Below, piece after piece: positions 13,801 through 28,800 of a stretch of DNA of 64,000 nucleotides; within the stretch, counting starts at the first letter, position 1, and every line of letters starts with the position of its first letter. A program made the translations under genes and the position numbers. Under the pieces are notes generated by a model. The model was not told the DNA's origin, made no database searches, and worked only from the letters and a program-made list of their open reading frames with translations. This DNA is from Plazaster borealis. Lineage: Eukaryota; Echinodermata; Asteroidea; Forcipulatida; Labidiasteridae. The DNA lies in contig CM037462.1 in NCBI GenBank assembly GCA_021014325.1, positions 12,320,501 through 12,384,500 on the forward strand. The letters are read 5' to 3'.

Positions 13801-16800
13801 GACGATCAGGATCACATCGGCCGATCTGGGGATCTGTTCAGGCTCAGAGAGAACTCTTATGTCATCCTGGGTGTACTCGCCAAGAGGAGAATCACAAACC
13901 ACTAGAGGGAAGAAGAAACTTACTAAACCATCTACCAATTTTTTTTATTTTTTTTATTTCAGTGTTATTTGGTTTTTCTACATTGTGCTTAAACTCCAGG
14001 AACCTCATGAGGTTATCCATGTACAAAATCTTATTCATGGAGACAATAGAGGAACGAACCCTATAGTTCTAGGAGTACTTATCACTGAACAATGAACTTA
14101 GTTATAAAAGCATATCATGGATGAGTGGTCTAGTGCACCAGACTCGAAGTTCTGATGGCAAAATCATCGAGGTGTGGGTTTGAATCTTTTAAGAGAACTT
14201 ATATGGGGGGACCACCTGTGAGGGTAGAGATGGTTCCTGTGTTTGATTTAGCTTGGTGCACTACATAGACTGCAGACTCCCCAGGGAGCTGAGATGGCTC
14301 AATTAATTACATAAATAGCCCAGTTACCAGGTAGGAATGCGGGTAAAATAAAGACGGCACTATAGAGCACTTTGAGAACAAAACAGCCCGCTCTTTTCAG
14401 GGTCGCCACCTCTACAAAAATGACTTCACTATCAAATGGTTGTATTTACTTACCACATGACTTGGGCATAGTGATGCCAACCATCATTCTGTTGCACTCG
14501 TTGACGTAGGCCTTGACCGCGACGCAAGCTGCCTTCTTGCGATCATCGGCCGGTAACTGGCACATGTTACTGGCACACATGGCGTAGTATGGTGCAGGAT
14601 CCACCTGGTAAACAGAGACAAAGAGTAATAAAACCAGGTTAGCATGATGAAAACCAGGTTAACAAGGTTAAAATGATGACAACCATGTTAGCATGTTTAA
14701 AACCTGGTTAACTGTTTAAATAACCCAATATAGATAATAGTAAAATCGGGTTAACATGATTAAAACCATGTTAAACAATAGGTTTAAAGGCACTGGATGA
14801 ACACGTTTGGAAATTGTCAAAGACCAGTGTTCTCACTTGGTGTATCCCAACATATGCATAACATAACAAGCCTGTGAAAATTTGGGCTCAATTGGTCATC
14901 GAAGTTGCAAGAAAATGATGAAAGAAAAAACACCCTTGTTGTACAAATTTGTGTGCTTTCAGATATAGGAATAAAAACTTCTTGCAAGAATTTTTTGTTA
15001 TTTTAGTGAGAAATTATCTCTTTCTCAAGAACTACGTTACTTCAGAGGGAGTCGTTTCCTACAATGTTTTATACCATCAACAGCTCTCCGTTGCTTGTTA
15101 CCAAGTAAGTTTTTATGCTAATATTTGTTTTGAGTCATTACCAAACGTGTACGATACCTTTAAAAATAATATGAAAACCTGACTAAACATGAAGAAAACC
15201 AAGTATGAGGTGTAATGGTAACCACTTACCACTCCAAGACACTGGGTTAGGCTAGACACCTCACTCAAGAAGTGTTCAAAACACACAGCATTCTCCTCCA
15301 CCTGTGGGTCGTTGTTGCATTCGGGAAGACTATCAGGTGCGGTTCCAGAGCACCGCTTTCCGACCTTCCAGCTGCGGGTGAATTCATCCAGGTGGCGCGA
15401 CATCTCGCCCTCGCTGTTGGTCATGTCATCCAGATCGTTGTAGTTGTAGGTGCCGAAGAGACCGGCCGTCTTGCCGTAGTACCAGCCGCTGATGTCCACG
15501 GTGCAGATGTCTTGGGCGATCTCGCAGGTGATGGTGATGCCGTTCATGCTGTGGATACGAATGCTGTTGATGTAACGCATCACGGTGGTGTGACCATGCT
15601 GGAAGGGCATCTCGAGGAATTGCTTTCCATGGGTAACCTGCAAAGGTTTAAAAACAAAAAAAAATCAATTGAAAGCATTTCAACTGTGTTGCGTTGCGTC
15701 GCATTTAGCAGGGTTTTTATTTCAACTGTGTTGCATTTGGCTGCATGCAAATTGTCATCTAGATATACTGAATCACAATTTCTTGATTTGTGCGTTTCAT
15801 AATCATAGACGTTAAGCCAATGTTTGTATGAGAGAGATAGACTGTTGCCAGCTTGGTGTTTATATCCCCCTGTGGGAGTTTGCCGAGTTTCCTTGACAGA
15901 AAGATCATCTAAACAAACAAACAAACAAACAAACAAACAAACAATATTTGTGAGCCTAAATGCCTTATACTACCACTTCAAAGTGATAAACAAATTTGTT
16001 GATTCATTTCATATCGATCATTCCTTTCCTTTATTACTCACAGTGAAGTCTTGCTTGATCTCAAACACATCGGTGTCGTTCAAGTACAGCACGATGCTCT
16101 TGCTTCTACCGTCGGCGTTCATCAGGTCGCGTTCATAATCCACAATGACGGTGAAGTTTCCATCGATGAAGTCGTGGGCAAGGAGGTAGCTACATCCACT
16201 GCTGAAGTCGTAGTGGGTGCGGTCATATGTCATGAAGTGGTTGGAGCCAACAATCATGGCGTTGGCTGTGGAGTTAATAAAGAATAAAGATGAGAAAAAT
16301 GTATAAACCAAAACGTACGGCAGCTTCATTATTACATATAGGGCATCATTATAATCAAGCCATATAATTGGGTAACATTCTTTAAAATTTGAGTTACGAG
16401 AGTCATTTATGTAACACCTTAAAGGGTTTACAAGGTGCTGCAGTTCATTCAGCAGCTACTACCAGAAAACACTGGGGCAAACTCCCTCTCTTAGCGATAA
16501 TGTTTTCTAAAAACTTGTTTACATGCATTACACAATGAACAGGAGCTGCAGCTTTACAACCCATCCGAAGGACGAAACAATAATGGCCTTGCTAAGGACA
16601 CAAGTGTCAAGACCGAGACTCAAACCCACACTCTGCCGACCAGAAACACCAGGGCCTAATTTCATAGAGCTGCTTAAGCAGAAAATATTGCTTTAACAAT
16701 TTTCTGCTTAGCAGACATGAACAGGATACCAGTCACAAATTGTACATGTGACATGGTATTTTGGCTGGTAACCCTATTCTGGTAAGCATAATTTTGTTGT

Positions 16801-19800
16801 GCTTAGCTATTTTTTCTGCTTAAGCAGCTCTATGAAATTGGGCCCAGAGCTTGAGTCTGGTGTGCTTGACCGCTCTGTCATGAGCTGACCCCCAAGGAGA
16901 GTCTGGTGTTGAGCAACCTCGTCCCCAAGGTGTGTCGAGCAGTACGAGCAGTACGAGGTTGACTGCTCTCTCCCCAAGGTGTGTCCAGCAGTACGAGGTT
17001 GACCGCTCTCTCACCCTGGTATTGAATCATTTGCATATCCAAAATTTGTGGATACGTATGCAAATTAGAATAGTCTGGCTGTGAACATGGTGAATAATAC
17101 TGAATGAGTACAACTTAACATGTTTACGTTAGACTTTTGTACACTAGTCGTTGTCCAATCAGGGTCCAAATAAGGAGTTTCCCTTCCAGGGTTTACTATT
17201 GTAAACGTGGTTGGAAATAAAGAAAACCATGGGGACGGGGTTGGGTGTTGAGTTCTTTGTGCATGAAAAGAACACAAGGTTTCGTTTTCTCATGACCGAT
17301 TGGATGCAATTATTACTCGTGTACAAAAAAACCTTGGAATTGATTGGAGCTGACTTTTTTAAAGAAGCTAACCTTCATGTGGAGGAAGCCAGTTGATGGG
17401 GTTCAGGTACATCCTGGCAACGTGGACAGCGTTCCACATGTTCCTCTGCATCTTGATCTTCTCACCCTGGAACCACGCCGAGATGTTACCCTCCCGAAAC
17501 AGCAGCATCGGCTCGGTGAAAATCAGCTCGTACATGCTGCGGAGAGACCCGTCATCCATCCTGATCTCGCCCAGCGTGTTCTTGGAGCGTTCCCGCACGT
17601 CGGCAATCATCTCCTTGAGGCGTTGGGTCATCTCCACCTGTCGGAAGGACTCCGGCGGGGTCTGGAGGCTATTCAGCTCGATGGGAAGGTGGTAGAGGAA
17701 GATGATCTCGCCATTCTCCACGTCGTACTTCACTACCTCATACATGGGATACTTGAAGTAGTCCAGGATGTCAAATTTGTACTCTTTCAGGGTAGAGGCA
17801 ATCTTTTCTTGAAGACGCAGTAAGTTTTCATTGTTGGCTTCACGAGACAGCTCAATCTGAATGCAATAAAACAATTGATGAGACATTAGGTCGTCATGTA
17901 GTTCATTCATTCAGTCCAGTAATAACAATAATTGTACATTAACCAGCAATGAAAGCTGTACCAAGGTGGCTTTCCTGCTTTTGCGTGAAGTAAATCGACG
18001 CTCTTGCTTGATCCCAATTCCAACCTGTTAGGTCAAAGATTCACATAAGCAATTTGCTTAAAGGTCAGCCCTGCAGCCTGGGTAAGTGGTGGCTAGCCTT
18101 TTTGGGTTACGTCCAACTACTGGGCCATCACCAACAACATTGCACAGCAACCAGGCGGCAGAGGGCGATATAATGAAAAAAAGTTGAGCTGTGTTTACAC
18201 TGCATTACAGCTCAGCTGAATTGGGGTCTCTGCTCCGAGTAATGTACTTTACCCTTTTGCGATAAAATGAGCTTGGTTTTTATACAGCGCTTTATCTCGA
18301 GATGTATCAAAGCACTTTTTTAAAGGCACTGAACACGTTTGGAAGTTGTCAAAGACCAGTGTTATGACTTGGTGTATCCCAACATAGAATAACAAGCCTG
18401 TGAAAATTTGGGCTCAATTGGTCTTGAAGTTGCAAGAAAATGATGAAAGAAAAAACACCCTTGTTGTACAAATTTGTGTGCTTTCAGATTGGAATAAAAA
18501 CTTCTTGCAGGAAAGTTTTTATTATTTTAGTTAGAAATTATACCTCTTTCTCAAAAACTATGCTACTTCCGAGGGAGTCGTTTCCTACAATGTTTTATAC
18601 TATCAACAGCTCTCCATTGCTCGTTACCAAATAGTTTTTATGCTAATATTTGTTTTGAGTCATTACCAAACGTGTACGATACCTTTAAGTATTTAGGTTA
18701 TTGATAGATAAGGTTATTGATTGTTAAGTATTTAAGTTATTGATAGTTACTAAAAGTAACCACAAGACATTTCAATCGTACCTCTTCCTTGATCTCATTG
18801 AAGACGGCAATCAACCTCTGGACGTCTTCCGACTCTCTGATCTCCTCCATCTTGACTTCCATCTCCTGACGCCACTCCATCATGGGGAAGCGTTCCTTCA
18901 GCTCATCCCACTGCTCAGTCAAGTCTGCGTAGATGGCTGAACCCTTGAAGCTGGCGTCTATTGCAGCAAGCATGGTATCAATCTCCTCTGCAATCAACAA
19001 GCATGAGAGAGGGCGATGATGACAGAACCGGAATTCCATTTCGTGCAAAAAATTTTAAGCTAAAAATGTTTGTCCGGATTTTGGGCAAGGTCCGGAATTT
19101 GGGCAAAAGGTGACCCAGGCGTCAGCGCCGCACTCAGTGAACTGTTGTCAGTCGACTTTTCAAAGTCTCCACACATATTCCTTTGCAGCAGCAGTAAACA
19201 TTTAACGGTCAAACAATTAATAAACCGCACCGTGATTGATGCGAGAAATGAGAGAAGTCTACACCTATCCATTGATCTCGCTGTATAATGCAAATGGAAG
19301 CCGGGCGGCAATTGTTAAAGTGCTGTTTTTTCGTGAACGGTGTGTCGGTCCGCGATATACGATTACACAGGTAAACTTACAATTTCTGATTAGAGAAGAG
19401 GGATTAGCGAAATCCAAATATTTACCTCCTGCAACTCACCCCCCCCCCCAAAAAAAAAAAAAAAAAATCCATCAATAACTAATACAATAATCATTCAAGG
19501 GGGCTCCTCCAGCTGAATTACGATGGACACAGTTCAAGTCGCAGGCCTGTAAAGTTGCCTTTTGGCAGCCTGGCACAATGACCCATAATGACCACGGCCA
19601 GTGATCATAAGTGTTTAACTTTTTGGAAGGAAAACCAGAGGCCCTAGAGAAAAACCCTCCTGGCACAGGAGAGAACCAACGCACAACTCAACTCACATGT
19701 GGCCCCAGCAGGGAATCGAACCAGGGCCACAGTGGTGAGAGGCGAGTGCTTTAACCACAAAAGCCACCAAATCTCCAATCAAGGTGATAATTTGTTTTTT

Positions 19801-22800
19801 TAAAGGAAACAAATTTTTCTTTCATCTCATCAGGCATGATATTTGGGCCTTGGAAAAAAAGTAGGAATATTTTATCGAGTACAAGGGCTGACCTACATTG
19901 TACACATGGTGTAGGCTTAAATAGACATTTTAGGCTTTAATCACAGCTTTCCTGATTTGTCCAAGTGCCCCAAAAAAATCGGAAATCAGACTTGAAGGTA
20001 TCGTACACATTTGATAATGACTCAGAACAAATATTAGCATAAAAACTTACTTGGTAACAAGCAACGGCGAGCTGTTGATAGTATAAAACATTGTAGGAAA
20101 CGACTCCCTCTGAAGTAACGTAGTTTTTAAGAAAGAGGTAATTCCTCACTAAAATAATAAAAACTTCTTGCAAGAAGTTTTTATTCCTATCTGACAGCAC
20201 ACAAATATGTACAACAAGGGTGTTTTTTATTTCATCATTTTCTTGCAACTTCGATGACCAATTGAGCCCAAATTTTCACAGGCTTGTTATGTTATGCATA
20301 TGTTGGGATACACCAAGTGAGAACACTGGTCTTTGACAATTACCAAATGTGTACGATACCTTTAAGTAGGAAGAAATATTATGCCTGTCTCATAGAGTCA
20401 GTGCAAAATTTGATATCGGAACTAAGAATCTTGATCACACCCTTCTATCTAATGAACTATCACCCAACAATTACATGTAGAAATTACATGTAGTCTTTGG
20501 AAGAAACATAAGAAAAAAAGTGGTTTATCTATTGCACCTTTTGTTGAAGTCCAGAGTCTCTCGATGCTCTGCACCAACTCCAGCCGCCTCAGTCTGTCCC
20601 TGGTCATTGTCGAGAGCAAGGAGTCCTCAGAGAGGACGGTTTCACCTTGGACATTTTTGATGGACGTCAGGAAAATGTCTTCAGCTTCAGCTTCAGCGAC
20701 AGGGTCATCTCCCTGAAGGGGATGGATACATCAGTACACAGGTTAAAGAAGTAGATGTGACAGAAGTGTAATACAAGGGTGAGAAGTGTGCTGTACGAGG
20801 TCCCCATAGAATTCCTAAGTGTTAGACCCCACGGTGAAGACCCCACAAAGTGCAACTACGTCAATACGAGACAATTTCAGAGAGTTAAAAGTGTACCTGA
20901 CGGACAGGGCTTTATTTTATAGAGCTGCTTAAGCAGACAATAGTGCTCAACAAAGGAAACCAGTTGCAATTGGCACATGACATGGTATTTTTGGCTGGTA
21001 ACCTCTTTCTGGTAAGCATACTGAAAACAAGAAAACAACTCGAACAAATACTATATTTTTCTATAAAATCAAATCTTCTTTTAAATTTTACTTATAAAAA
21101 TTGTTGCACATAAAAATACCCATGCAATTTGTTCTAAATATGGTTTCAGTTTATATATAAAAGATATAATTTGTTGTTTACAAAAAAATGTGTGGGTTTA
21201 CAATACACACTGAGGAAACAAAGACAAAGAACTTGAACGTTTATTGGCTGATGTCAATGATTTTTGGGTTAAGTGAAGGAAAATTTAACAAGTAAGAATT
21301 TTTTTTATTATGCTCTAAAAGGAAATCTCCAAGGCAATAATAGCGTTTGTAAAATTGACCTTTGAACATCTGTTGTGTGAGAATGCGCGCTTCCTGCTTG
21401 AGTGGTCAAACTATGTGGGCACCAGTGACTATTTATGACAAAAGAATTTGGTAAACGAAAGAGTTAACCCTTTCATAACCGAATTGTTTGGACATAAACA
21501 ACCGCTGGTGACCGCATTGTTTGACCACTCAAGCATGAAGCACACATTCTTACACAACAGAGAGCTTTCATTCAAAGGACATTTTTATAAACTCCATTAT
21601 CTCCTTGAAGATACTGTTTTACAGCAAAATAAGTAATATAAAAGTTCTTACTTATTGAATTATCTTTCATATAATCCCAAAATTATTGAGATCGGTCAAT
21701 AACTGTCAAAGTTCTCTGTCTTTCTTTCCTCAGTGTGATCAGTATTCTGAAACACTTTTTTGTACACAACCATATGGTGCTCCCTTGGTGTTGGGCATTT
21801 CGGATCTTTCAACTCTTATTTAAAGAGATTGCAAAATAGCAACCTTATTTTATTTTACCACCACTGGAAAGATTTGCTCTTTCTCTTTCTAATGATGGTA
21901 AGCTTGGGTATGGAGGATGAACATGGACAAAACTATAGCTTTTTAACAAATGGCCTTTGTGCTCAGGCTTGAGTGCATTTTTGTGTTAGCTTGGTCGACT
22001 TAAGTCGCCTATGGTAATGAAAGGGTTAACCAGAGTCAACACCAACCTCTGTCATATACTTCGGTTCGAGCATCTCCGGTTCTGGCTCAGGGATGAGGAA
22101 GTCATCTCCGTAGGGGTGGCGAATTGGGAAAAGCAAGTCCATTTGGCTGTTGTGCTTTTCAATCAGGCTTTCGAATAACCCTTTCAGTTCCTTGATCAAT
22201 GGCGTGATGTTGTTCTTGTAGAATGTTTTCACACGTTGGTTTGTGGTCTGATAACGACAGAAAAAAACATGAAAAATAATTACTGGATTTGATTGAATGA
22301 AATACACATTATTGTTTTGGGGGACAAGTAAATTAAATCCCATTTCTCTTTTTTCTTAATTAATTAATACACTTTTAAGTTTAACCATCCTGTGAAATGT
22401 TGTCAAATTTGATGGTCACATTTTAGTGAAAACAAAAAATAGGCAAATATTTTGTGGGGGCTTGTAAGCTTTTAAAAAAATTTAAGCCATTAATCAAAAT
22501 AAAAGGTATTTTGGGGCATATTCATATTGTATTTTCTCGACTTTGACAATACTTGACAAGCTTTCTTAAAGAATAATTCAAGTTTTAAACAAAGAAGACA
22601 AAATGCTGGTTCTAGTGCGACAAAGCATGAACTCCTGGAACGAGATTTAGCATATGCAAACATTCGTGGCTAGGTGTCTTAATTAAATTCGGGTGAACAA
22701 AAAAATGGAATTACAAGAGCCCACTGTCATGGCTAGGCTGCTTACAGCAGATGTGGTTGCGGTGCTTACGATACCCCTGTAAATCGTACAATTTAAAGGG

Positions 22801-25800
22801 CCGTAAGCACAGATTTCTGCAGTTAGCACGGCCCATCCATGGCAAAACAACCTCGAAAAATGACATTTTGAGAAAATCAAGCACAGAGATAAGCTGTTTT
22901 GCCATAAAAACAGGAGGAAAGTGTAAAAAGAGGCCGAGATAGGACATGTTATATTCAAAACCATACATAGCCTTTGAAACTTTGAAATGGAAAAAGCGCC
23001 CTCAATTTACCTAGGAATGATCTTATAAGAAAAGAAAAAAACTGTTTTGAGTTGGGCTTTTTCGCCATTTAAGGGCCGAGCAGTGGCCATACAATTAGGC
23101 CTATATTCTACTTATTTGAGGAGTGCAACTGCAATTTTTCCACACAAAAATAGAGAGTGAAGCACCATACACAGCAAGGCTTTGCACTGTGTTTTTCAAT
23201 TTTCAATGGCACAGCCGAGAAACCAGAAGACAACGAAATCGGGTGAGAAGTTGAAAAGCTGTTATTTTTTTTTTAATTAGCAATTATTTGGGGACATTTT
23301 TCTTGCACATGGAGACTTTTCTCATGAAAAAAAAAAATGGATGTGACATTAAATATTACTGATCCTATTTCTAAGGATTTTGTTTGTTCATTCACCTAGC
23401 CTGCAAACGGCACTTCCATTGAAAGTCTGTAAGTCTACGAGGAAACTTTTGAAGGGGCACCAAGGCAATACAGGCCATGGCCACCATGTAATTCTGGGCC
23501 TGCTTCATTTTTTAAGTGTCCCTTGAGGGCGTCTCTTAGATAGACCTTTAAGGTCAATATCTATTCATTTTGCATAATCTTTTACTGTGAATAATTTTAA
23601 ACGAAAGCAACAGAAAGATCAATTATCAACATGCACATTCTTACTTCAACATATTCACCACCATCCATCTTCAGGCTTTCAGCTAATGTGGAGAATCTCT
23701 CCCTCAGACGATCCATCACGTTGCTCAGCTCCTCCATAGTTTCCAGGGAGTCAATCCTGAACTGCTCCCAGTACTCGGCCCATTTGGTCTGGTAATGTCA
23801 AAGGTAAGGACAACTTAATATTTCAGTGTTCTACCTCAACGCTTTCCCTCCCATGAACTAATTCCACCCTTCACTCTACACTAGAGTCCCTCCCTTGTCC
23901 TCCAAAATCCTCCACTCTACAGTAGAGTCCCCCTCCCTTGTCCTCCAAAATCCTCCACTCTACAGTAGAGTCCCCCTCCCTTGTCCTCCAAAATCCTCCA
24001 CTCTACAGTAGAGTCCCCCTCCCTTGTCCTCCAAAATCCTCCACTCTACAGGAGAGTCCCTCCCTTGTCCTCCAAAATATTCCACCCTACAGTAGAGTCA
24101 CTCCCATGTCCTCCAAAACCTTACCTACTGTAAGATTCCTTCCCCCGCCTTCAAACTATTCAACTTGAGATGAATCCCCCCCCCCCCCCCGAATTAACAG
24201 GATGCTATTACATTTGAGATGTTTATAGACTTTATACAACATGTACATTGATTGTTGGAGAACACTTTCAATCGTACATCTTTATCAATGAAACTCACGT
24301 TAGAGTGTCCTCCCACGGTGCTCCAGAAGGTCTTTAAATCCTCAACTTTGGCGCCAAATCGGTTTTTCATATCCGTAAAGGTGGTTTTTAAGTCGGCGTT
24401 GCTCTGGAGGAAGTCATCCAAGGAGGTTTGGGAGAGTTCAGACATCCCCGCTCGATTCTCCAGCATGTTATTGCGATTCCTCTCCATATGTACACGGACG
24501 TTATGCAAGACCTGAGCTGCTTTCCACTGCGAGTGAACGAGAGGAGAACACAATCAAGAGTGAAGTCATCTGGGCTCAAATCATCTACAATCCCGGCATG
24601 CTTGGGCCACCTGACAATAAGCATTACCCTCCCCCGCTCAATGTTGTTATCATTTTAGATTTAGTTCTTTTGGGATTATTTTCCCGTTATAAAATTGGAT
24701 TAATAGGCTTTCGAGTCACAGTGGTTTGGTTCACTTTTATTAATCCTGGTCATTTTAGACTGAGTTTGTCTCGTCATCTGATTCTATTAGTTGTTCTTGC
24801 CTTTCTGTTACAGTTCCATTAAATCGTTCGTAACGGAACACTCACAAGTATCACTTTATTGTATTGTTGAATGATAGTTGAAATCTTGGCCGAATAAATC
24901 ATAATAACGAGTATAATAATAATAGTAACCACCCCAGCTGGAGCGCAGACTGCGCAATGAGAGTCAACATTGATCAGGTGCCGGGGGGGGGGGGGCAACG
25001 AGTTCGGACCGGGATTGAAGGCATCTCAAAAAAGGTGGCTCAGACCTTTCTCAACAGAGCTCTTAAAGAAGGGGATTCAAAGCTGTTCTTAACCCTGCAC
25101 AGATAATGATGTCAAATTACACCAATCATACGCAGGGTAGCTGTTGTTGACAATCAGCAGGAAAATGCACTGTTTGCACTAATCAGAAACATTTTTTTTA
25201 CATCTGAAGTTAGTTTCTCTTCTGTTGGTCTGTAGATATCCAAAAAAAAAATTTTTTTTTTCTTCACATTTTATCTTGGGAAGCTAAAGGCACTAGGGAG
25301 AAGTATTTACACGGGCTGAATGAAGTTTCTCAGACAATTGAGATTTGTCTTGTTTCTTTGCATTGATACAAGGATGGACTATACCAAAAGTGTAAATATT
25401 TCAGTGACAAATTTAGTTATTAACTAATTCGTGATATTTTAATGTCAACAACAGTGGGGTTGTTGTTCTGTGTGGTTTTAACAGAGCTCTTTAAGCGTTT
25501 TAAAAGAAAGATATAATTATTTTAAAATATCAGGAAATAAACCACAAAGTTATATTTACATAGACAAATTCTGCCCACTCTGGCCGCCATTCAAGTTGGG
25601 TTCGGAGTGTCTTAGAAGATGGAAGAGATTCAAGGAATCTTGCATCGATGAAGTACTCTCCATCAAGCTCAGAGTCCATGAGCACAAAAAGAGCGGTCTC
25701 GTTCAGGTACCCAGCCTTGAAGCGCATAAAGTCCGCAGGTTGTTCTGGTAAAAAGTTCAAAAAGCAAGACAAAAATATTATTCGTCTTTTGGCGATGAAT

Positions 25801-28800
25801 ATATAGACTATTCCTTTGCCTATTGAAATGGAAAAACCAAATTTCACACAGCAAGTACATTCTGCGACAATGCACGACCGAAACGCATTTTATATTTGTT
25901 TTTATATAACTCACACATAGACTCGTTAATAACACAATAATAATCAGAATAATAGTAATAATAACTAGTTCTTATATAGCAAGTTTTACAATACCGTATC
26001 AATGTGCTTTACATAAGTCAGCCTCATCCAGGGGCTGAGTTCACAAAAAGTCAAGATTGATCTTAACTTCAAATCAATCCTAATTGCTAAGCAAAGTGTG
26101 ATGTCACAATACAAATCCCTACGGTAATACTGGCAAATCATCTTCAGATGAAACTTAGCGCTTTGTGAAATCGACCCCTGGGCCCAATTTCATAGAGCTG
26201 CTTAAGCAGAAAATATTGCTTATCAATTTTCTGCTAAGCAGAAATGAGCAGGATACCAGTCACAAACTGTACACATGACATGGTAGTTTGGCTGGTAACC
26301 TTATTCTGGTAAGCAAAATTTGGTTTGCTTAGCTACTTTTTGTGCTTAAGCAGCTCTATAAAATCGACCCCAGGTCATTGGGCCCAATAACATTCCTGTA
26401 ATCTATTTAAGCTCCCTGGGGACAGCCCTGGGCTGCAGTGGCGCTCCAAAGGCTTTTTTTAAATATCAACCTCTTCCCTCACAGATACCCATTTATACCT
26501 CTGGGTGAAGAGAAGCAACTGTTGTTAAGCATCTTGCTCAAGGAGACAAGTGTCATGACCGGGGATTTGAACCCACACCCCAAAAACTTAACCAGAACTT
26601 GAGTCCGGTGCACTAGACCATTCGGCCTTGACACGCTATTCACATACGATCTACATTTCTATAAAAAAAAAAAAAAAATCTGTTTTGTATCGGCGCCGAG
26701 CAACACTTGAAGCTTTGCAAGGTGTAGAGGAAAAAATAAACTAGAGAAAGTGGAGGGAACCACTATGTGGATTATATACTGAAAAGATAGTTCCATCTTG
26801 ACGTCACACGGTGTCAAGTTTGCCATCTTTACAGGGGTTTTAGTCAATTGTCGAATGCAAAACTGTGCATTATGTGTAAAATATGCATACGGCACACAGC
26901 AGTTTGATCTAAAACCTTGCATGGGTTGACTGTGAACCACTTGGCTGCATAGAAAAATTAGAACGCTTGAAGCAAACCAAACCCAAAACCAAAGCTACCC
27001 TGGCTGCATATTGCGCCACAGCACCTTGTAAACCATTACATGGTGCTATGTAAAGGAAAAAGGTCTCATACTTCAACACGTAACTCCACTTACCTTGTAG
27101 GAAAAATACTGAGCGCTTTGAGACACCCATCGGGAGTATAAAGCGCTATATAAGAACTGCGTATTATTATTATTATTATTATAAATGGTGTCTTTATCGG
27201 TAATGGTCAGATAGATGGAGGGTTATCGTAAACTTGACCTTTAAGTCACAAACTGACCTGGGTTGATATGGGAAGTGAAGGAGATCTCCTTTGACTGGCT
27301 GTTGAAGTCAAACGTTGACCTGATGTCTTTTCCATCCATACTGTTTACCACAGTCACCCTGTAGATTTTATGATCGGCGTAGGATCGGTCTTCGAACTGG
27401 CCGGTGAGGAGCAGCTCACGATTTGGAGAGTAGGACTGGTGAGAGAGAGCACAACAAATTACAAATCGTTTTAGAACATCTCACGATTCGTGGACGAGCG
27501 GTTAAGAGCACCGGAATCAAGCTCTCGTGTTTCTGACCAACAGAGTGTGGGTTCAAGTCCCGGTCATGACACTTGTATCCTTGAGCAAGATGCTTAGGTA
27601 TAAGTAGCATGTGGAAAAAATGTGGTGTTTTTGTCCAGAGTATCCATCACATATCCATCCCAAATATGGTCGTAAGCTGCCGGACTATAAAAAGTGGTGT
27701 AGTGGTTAAAAAAAGAACTTAAAAACAAAAAATTATAATAAAATCGGTTTTTATGTCTAGCGCTTGACACCACAAAGGGCGTCTCAAAGCGCTTCCAACA
27801 TTATTACCCCTGGTCACTGGGCCATTTATTTCATTCCTTAAACCATCTCAGCTCCCTGGGGAGTATACAGCAACAAATAATGTGCTACTAAGCTAAATCA
27901 ATCACAAGAACCATCTCTGTCCTTACAGGTACCCATTTTACCCCTGGGTGGAGAGAAGCAATTATAGTTAAGTGTCTTGCTCAGGGACACAAGTGTCACG
28001 ACCGGGACTTGAACCCACACTCTGCTAAAAAAATTACCAGAGCTTGAGTTTGGTATTCTTATCCGCTCGGCCACGACACCCCAAGACATTTTAGTCTGGA
28101 CTGCGGGGTCATAGTTTCAAATCCCACACAAGAAGCCTGTGGGTGTTTTTTTTTTCCAGCAGGACTGTTAAGTAAACAAACAGAAATCATTCCACAAGTA
28201 TGAAGAATCCCAGGACGCGTCAAACCAATTTGTGCATTCAGAATCAAGTTTTCAGTCCAGGCTTATAAGAATTAACAAATTTATTCATTTATATTGCGCA
28301 AATTCCATATCGATATGTTCATATGCGAATCACATAAACTGCACTCCTAACATGCTCGGAGGGGGTGCATTTAATGCAGTCAGTCAAGAAACTGACAAGG
28401 TATTTTCACAAGATTGTCGAATCCATCCACATCTTGAGAGGTGACAGCGGGTACCAACAGCATCTCTGGCTGCAATATTCGCAAACGGACACCAACACTC
28501 AGAAATTTGAGAAACGAATTCATGCATGAATCGCTTCTCAGATCCAAATGTTTTTGGGTGAAAAAAATTTCAAAACCGTATTACTTTGAAGGAATCCTTT
28601 CTCAAGATAGTTTATACTATCAACAGCTGCAGTGCATCTGACCAAGTAAGTTTTTATGGTCATTAATATTTGGAGTATTTACCAATCTATGACCCTACCT
28701 GTAACTGTCTTGGACAGTCAATGTCTAGTCAGTATTGCTCTATGTTTAACTTACAGAGATTGAGTATTTCTTCAACACTTTGTCCCACTTGATCTCAAAG

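Noticed and set aside
15272..15802. 176-codon plus-strand frame opposite exon 37
   Set aside because: Antisense shadow of the vWF D exon; the minus-strand frame has clear domain motifs and splice sites.
16860..17025. GAGCAGTACGAG in this repeat also occurs in exon 17 (44180 region), as if another exon echo
   Set aside because: Only 12 identical bases over a 27-kb distance; expected by chance in a window of this size.
27479..27612. Candidate tRNA genes (A- and B-box pairs) here and at about 20 other places
   Set aside because: All lie in SINE bodies that repeat across the window, and none forms a closed acceptor stem and anticodon arm that I can draw.
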